A stretch of 64,000 nucleotides of DNA from Paramicrobacterium sp051513965 (GTDB lineage: Bacteria > Actinomycetota > Actinomycetes > Actinomycetales > Microbacteriaceae), in the NCBI RefSeq assembly GCF_051513965.1, contig NZ_CP195847.1, forward strand, positions 868,001 through 932,000, written 5' to 3'. Numbering within the stretch: position 1 is the first letter of the stretch; every line of letters starts with the position of its first letter. The notes under the pieces were generated by a model, which had not been told where the DNA came from, did not search any database, and saw only the letters and a list, made by a program, of their open reading frames with translations. The translations under genes and the position numbers were made by a program. Of this stretch, positions 61,412-64,000 are shown piece after piece.

Positions 61412-62941
61412 GTGCCCAAGATTCTCGTTGTCGGCGGCGGATACGCCGGCTTTTACACCGCATGGAAGCTCGAGAAGCACCTGCGTTCTGGAGAGGCAGA
61501 GGTCACCGTCATCGACCCCCGTCCCTACATGACGTATCAGCCGTTCCTTCCGGAAGTCGCCGCGGGGTCGATTGAGCCGCGTCACGCCATAGTTCCGCTG
61601 CGCCGGCACCTGAAGCGCACCGAGATCATCACGGCGAAGGTGACGTACATCAACCACGCCGAGAAGAAGGTCACGGTCGAGCCCGACGTGGGCGAGCCCT
61701 ACGAGCTTGAGTACGACCAGGTCGTCGTCACCGCGGGCGCTGTGTCGCGTACCTTCCCCATTCCGGGTCTGGCTGACGAGGGCATCGGCCTCAAGGCGAT
61801 CGAAGAGGCGGTCGCCATTCGCGACCGCGTGCTCGACAACTTCGCCAAAGCCGCGAACCTTCCCGCAGGCCCCGAGCGTGACCGTCTGCTGACGTTCGTC
61901 GTCGTCGGCGGTGGCTTCGCGGGTATCGAGGTGTTCGCCGAACTGCGCTCGTTCGCGACGGCTCTGCTCAAGTTCTACCCGCAGATCGCGTTCGACGACA
62001 TCCACTTCCACCTCGTCGAAGCGATGGGTAGGATCATGCCCGAGGTCTCGCTGAAGACGAGCCACTGGGTGCTGAAGGACCTCGCGAAGCGCGGAGCCCT
62101 CGTTCACCTCGACACTCAGTTCGCATCGTGCGTCGACGGAAACATCGAGCTCTCCACGGGCGAGAAGTTCGAGTCCGACCTCATCGTCTGGACCGCTGGC
62201 GTCATGGCCACGCCGCAGATCGTCCGTCACACCGACCTCCCGATCGAAGAGCGCGGCCGCGTCGTGACGCGTGCAGACCTCCGTGTCGGCACCGACGAGG
62301 AGCCCATCGAGGGCGCATGGGCCGCGGGCGACGTCTCGCGTGTTCCCGACCTGACCGGTGGCGGCGTCGGCGGCTACTGCGTTCCGAACGCTCAGCACGC
62401 GGTGCGTCAGGCGAAGCTCCTCGCGAAGAACATCGTCGCTGATCTGCGCGGTGAGCAGCCGAAGCAGTACATTCACAAGAACCTCGGTGCTGTCGCCGGT
62501 CTCGGCCTCGGCACCGGTGTCTTCCAGTCTGGAAAGATCGCGATCAAGGGCTTCTTCGCCTGGGTCGCACACCGTGGCTACCACGGTCTGGCCATGCCGA
62601 CGTGGGAGCGCAAGTTCCGTGTCTTCGGTGACTGGATCGGTGGATTCTTCCTCGGTCGCGACATCGCGTCGCTCTCGGCCGTGCAGGAGCCGCGTGCGGT
62701 CTTCGAGGAGTTCGCAGCGCGTCCGAAGCCTCCGGCGCCGGCCGAGCCGAAGCCCGACGAGAAGCCCGCCGCGGACGCCACCTCGGCCTCTGAGAAGAAG
62801 GCTCCGGCAGACAAGGCTCCGGCGAAGAAGACGCCGACAAAGAAGCCTGCGGCCAAGAAGCCGGCCGCCAAGAAGGAGACCGCGAAGAAGGACTCCTCCA
62901 GCGCGAGCGAAGCAGCTGAGAAGGCCGCTGCGAACAAGTAG
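61412..62941 (+). CDS. ndh: Type II NADH dehydrogenase with lysine/alanine-rich tail
   Basis: NDH-2 of 509 aa that passes electrons from NADH to quinone without pumping protons. Two Rossmann folds show V-V-G-G-G-Y-A-G (6-13) for FAD and V-V-V-G-G-G-F-A-G for NADH. The usual family end (helices that dock on the membrane) stops near residue 435; the last 74 residues (436-509) are Pro/Ala/Lys-rich with repeated K-P-A-A-K-K units like histone H1. GTG start with TAGGAG 11 nt upstream. TACACT (61299-61304) is a possible -10. A strong terminator follows. Confidence 0.92.
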   Translation: MPKILVVGGGYAGFYTAWKLEKHLRSGEAEVTVIDPRPYMTYQPFLPEVAAGSIEPRHAIVPLRRHLKRTEIITAKVTYINHAEKKVTVEPDVGEPYELEYDQVVVTAGAVSRTFPIPGLADEGIGLKAIEEAVAIRDRVLDNFAKAANLPAGPERDRLLTFVVVGGGFAGIEVFAELRSFATALLKFYPQIAFDDIHFHLVEAMGRIMPEVSLKTSHWVLKDLAKRGALVHLDTQFASCVDGNIELSTGEKFESDLIVWTAGVMATPQIVRHTDLPIEERGRVVTRADLRVGTDEEPIEGAWAAGDVSRVPDLTGGGVGGYCVPNAQHAVRQAKLLAKNIVADLRGEQPKQYIHKNLGAVAGLGLGTGVFQSGKIAIKGFFAWVAHRGYHGLAMPTWERKFRVFGDWIGGFFLGRDIASLSAVQEPRAVFEEFAARPKPPAPAEPKPDEKPAADATSASEKKAPADKAPAKKTPTKKPAAKKPAAKKETAKKDSSSASEAAEKAAANK

Positions 62942-62950
62942 TCGCATCGA

Positions 62951-62980
62951 ACGAGGCCCTGCCGGTCGGCAGGGCCTCGT
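62951..62980 (+). terminator. Terminator after ndh
   Basis: A perfect 13-bp stem (ACGAGGCCCTGCC with its complement) closes a 4-nt loop, 10 bp after the ndh stop. Confidence 0.8.
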
Positions 62981-63020
62981 CGCGTCTACGGCATCCTACG
63001 TCCCGTAAAGTAGGTGCGAA

Positions 63021-63093
63021 GCCCCTATAGCCCAACGGCAGAGGCAGGCGACTTAAAATCGCTTCAGTCTGGGTTCGAATCCCAGTGGGGGCA
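63021..63093 (+). tRNA. tRNA-Leu (anticodon UAA), short variable arm
   Basis: A 73-nt cloverleaf. Acceptor GCCCCTA pairs with TGGGGGC (one G-U), the anticodon stem GGCGA/TCGCT holds CTTAAAA (anticodon TAA), and the T-arm is CTGGG-TTCGAAT-CCCAG. The discriminator is A. The variable loop is only 5 nt, whereas tRNA-Leu is normally class II with a long arm. Anticodon gives Leu; the arm is odd. CCA is not encoded. TAAAGT at 63006-63011 is a likely -10. Confidence 0.85.
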
Positions 63094-63100
63094 CAGGTTC

Positions 63101-63106
63101 TAGACT
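63101..63106 (+). promoter_or_regulatory. -10 box for leaderless nucleotidyltransferase gene
   Basis: TAGACT is followed by 6 nt and ATG at 63113, just after the tRNA. Confidence 0.5.
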
Positions 63107-63112
63107 GATCTG

Positions 63113-63760
63113 ATGGCAGAACTCAGCGACGAGGAATTCACAAGGCTCTACGGGCCGTGGGCCGGAAACACTCCTCAGGAAGCCGCCGTCTTCTTCGCGG
63201 ATTACGACGCGACGTGGTGGGTCGCTGGCGGCTGGGCGGTCGAAGCGTTCACAGGCATCCCCAGAGACCACGACGATATCGACGTCTCGGTGCTCTCGCG
63301 CGATCTACCGCGCCTGCGCCGTCACCTCGCTGGCCGTCTCGACGCGTGGGGCGCGCTCTCGGGCACCCTCGGCCCGATTCTTCCGGATGACGACCCTGAC
63401 GGAAGCGCCGTCGATGTTCTTCCGGAACACTGCACCCAGCTGTGGACGCGTGCGAGCGGAACCGAGCCGTGGGAATTCGACATTCTGCTCTCACCGGGCG
63501 ACGACACCACGTGGATGTACAAGAGAGACGAAAGCATCAGGATGCCGCTGAGCGATGCGCTCTGGGAGCATGACGGCGTCCGCTTTCTGCGACCCGAGAT
63601 CCAACTGCTCTACAAAGCGCGCGGCAATCGGGAGAAGGACCGCATCGACCTGCGCAGCACGCTGCCCCTGCTTGACGATGCCCGCCGCGGGTGGTTCGCC
63701 GACGCGCTCGAACGCACGTCTCCGGGCCACCCCTGGCTGAGCATCATCACGGAGAGCTGA
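63113..63760 (+). CDS. Aminoglycoside 2''-nucleotidyltransferase-like protein
   Basis: Protein of 215 aa with a pol-beta-type nucleotidyltransferase motif: W-W-V-A-G-G-W-A-V-E-A-F-T-G (36-49) then R-D-H-D-D-I-D-V-S-V (51-60), where Asp54/Asp55 and Asp57 would bind metal. This is the layout of the Aminoglyc_resit / Lnu group. Most chromosomal members have no proven drug substrate, so resistance should not be assumed. It starts 20 bp after tRNA-Leu with its own leaderless promoter. Confidence 0.8.
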   Translation: MAELSDEEFTRLYGPWAGNTPQEAAVFFADYDATWWVAGGWAVEAFTGIPRDHDDIDVSVLSRDLPRLRRHLAGRLDAWGALSGTLGPILPDDDPDGSAVDVLPEHCTQLWTRASGTEPWEFDILLSPGDDTTWMYKRDESIRMPLSDALWEHDGVRFLRPEIQLLYKARGNREKDRIDLRSTLPLLDDARRGWFADALERTSPGHPWLSIITES

Positions 63761-63777
63761 CCCCGTGGTGGCCGCGC

Positions 63778-64000
63778 TCAGCGGTCACGGGTCAGCCGCA
63801 GAGGCTCCGCGAAGAACGCGCGCTCGTGTTCCGCCGAGATGCGGAACGCGCGCCACATGCGAGCGCGGGTGTGTTCGTCAGCTGCTGCAGCCGTCTCACT
63901 GACGATCTCGATCGCGCGGGTCGCAGCGTCGGCGAACGTCTGGTCTTCATACATCTGCAGCCACGGATAGTACGGGTTCTCAGCGGTCGCGCGAGGCAGC
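63778..64000 (-). CDS. TenA/thiaminase II-like protein, C-terminal part
   Basis: The frame runs off the right edge, leaving the last 73 residues. N-P-Y-Y-P-W-L-Q-M-Y, a middle helix and M-W-R-A-F-R-I-S-A-E-H-E-R-A-F-F match the C-terminal helices of the TenA family, which salvages thiamin pyrimidine or acts in related pathways. Convergent with the nucleotidyltransferase gene, 17 bp away. Catalytic residues lie mostly outside the window, so the function is tentative. Confidence 0.7.
   Translation of the reverse strand, partial: LPRATAENPYYPWLQMYEDQTFADAATRAIEIVSETAAAADEHTRARMWRAFRISAEHERAFFAEPLRLTRDR

Noticed and set aside
1..64000. CRISPR array, rRNA operon, prophage or IS element
   Set aside because: No regularly spaced direct repeats, rRNA-like sequence, integrase, transposase or phage structural genes were seen.

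Overview
The window is high-GC, densely packed bacterial chromosome. Gene order, codon use and protein families point to an actinobacterium, most likely Microbacterium or a close relative in the Microbacteriaceae. Supporting signs are a glmU-prs-rplY-pth-mfd-mazG-eno-ftsB/divIC-DUF501 order, a Pmt-rsmI-metG-tatD-rsmA-ispE block, a protein O-mannosyltransferase, an AfsR-like regulator, many apparently leaderless genes and the very frequent hexamer GGATGC/GCATCC. There are no rRNA genes, no CRISPR array and no phage or IS genes. Two tRNA genes were found.

Layout. 1-12 kb: end of an SLC13 carrier, a DrrAB-type ABC exporter, a NhaP antiporter, a large SARP/NB-ARC regulator, a methyltransferase, a tyrosine phosphatase, a CoA-binding protein with homocysteine synthase, and a CynX-like MFS carrier. 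12-23.4 kb: a YeiH-type membrane protein, then the housekeeping block pmt (minus), rsmI, ASCH protein (minus), metG, tatD, rsmA, DUF4287 protein, ispE and an ABC-F ATPase. 23.4-34.6 kb is accessory: a hydrolase/TetR pair with a palindromic operator, a LysR/flavoprotein pair, a TrpXYZ-like ABC operon, cspA, the metQNI importer and a MarR regulator. 34.7-37.3 kb: tRNA-Gln(UUG), glmU and prs. 37.3-42.7 kb: a CPBP-like membrane protein, 6-phosphogluconate dehydrogenase divergent from mannonate dehydratase and gluconokinase, and a membrane protein. 42.9-57 kb: rplY, pth, two facing gene remnants, mfd, a HIT-like protein, nhaA, aldehyde dehydrogenase, mazG, hisS, eno, a DivIC/FtsB protein and a DUF501 protein. 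57-64 kb: three tandem mycosin-like S8 proteases, type II NADH dehydrogenase with a lysine-rich tail, tRNA-Leu(UAA), an aminoglycoside-nucleotidyltransferase-like gene and the end of a TenA-like gene.

How the genes fit together. Most of the window is translation, RNA modification, cell-envelope precursor supply (GlmU, IspE, Prs) and DNA repair (Mfd), broken up by transport and regulator cassettes. Gluconokinase and Gnd together form a gluconate to ribulose-5-phosphate route, with ManD feeding hexuronate breakdown.

The observations that most deserve a second look are: (i) three copies of a 77-78 nt intergenic palindrome; (ii) the protease triplet with mosaic similarity suggesting gene conversion; (iii) a tRNA-Gln whose 3' end supplies the apparent ribosome binding site of glmU; (iv) a deletion junction that seems to have removed the 5' ends of two divergent genes at once; (v) a consistent TAnnnT-N6/7-start-codon architecture pointing to widespread leaderless transcription; and (vi) the histone-H1-like tail on NDH-2.
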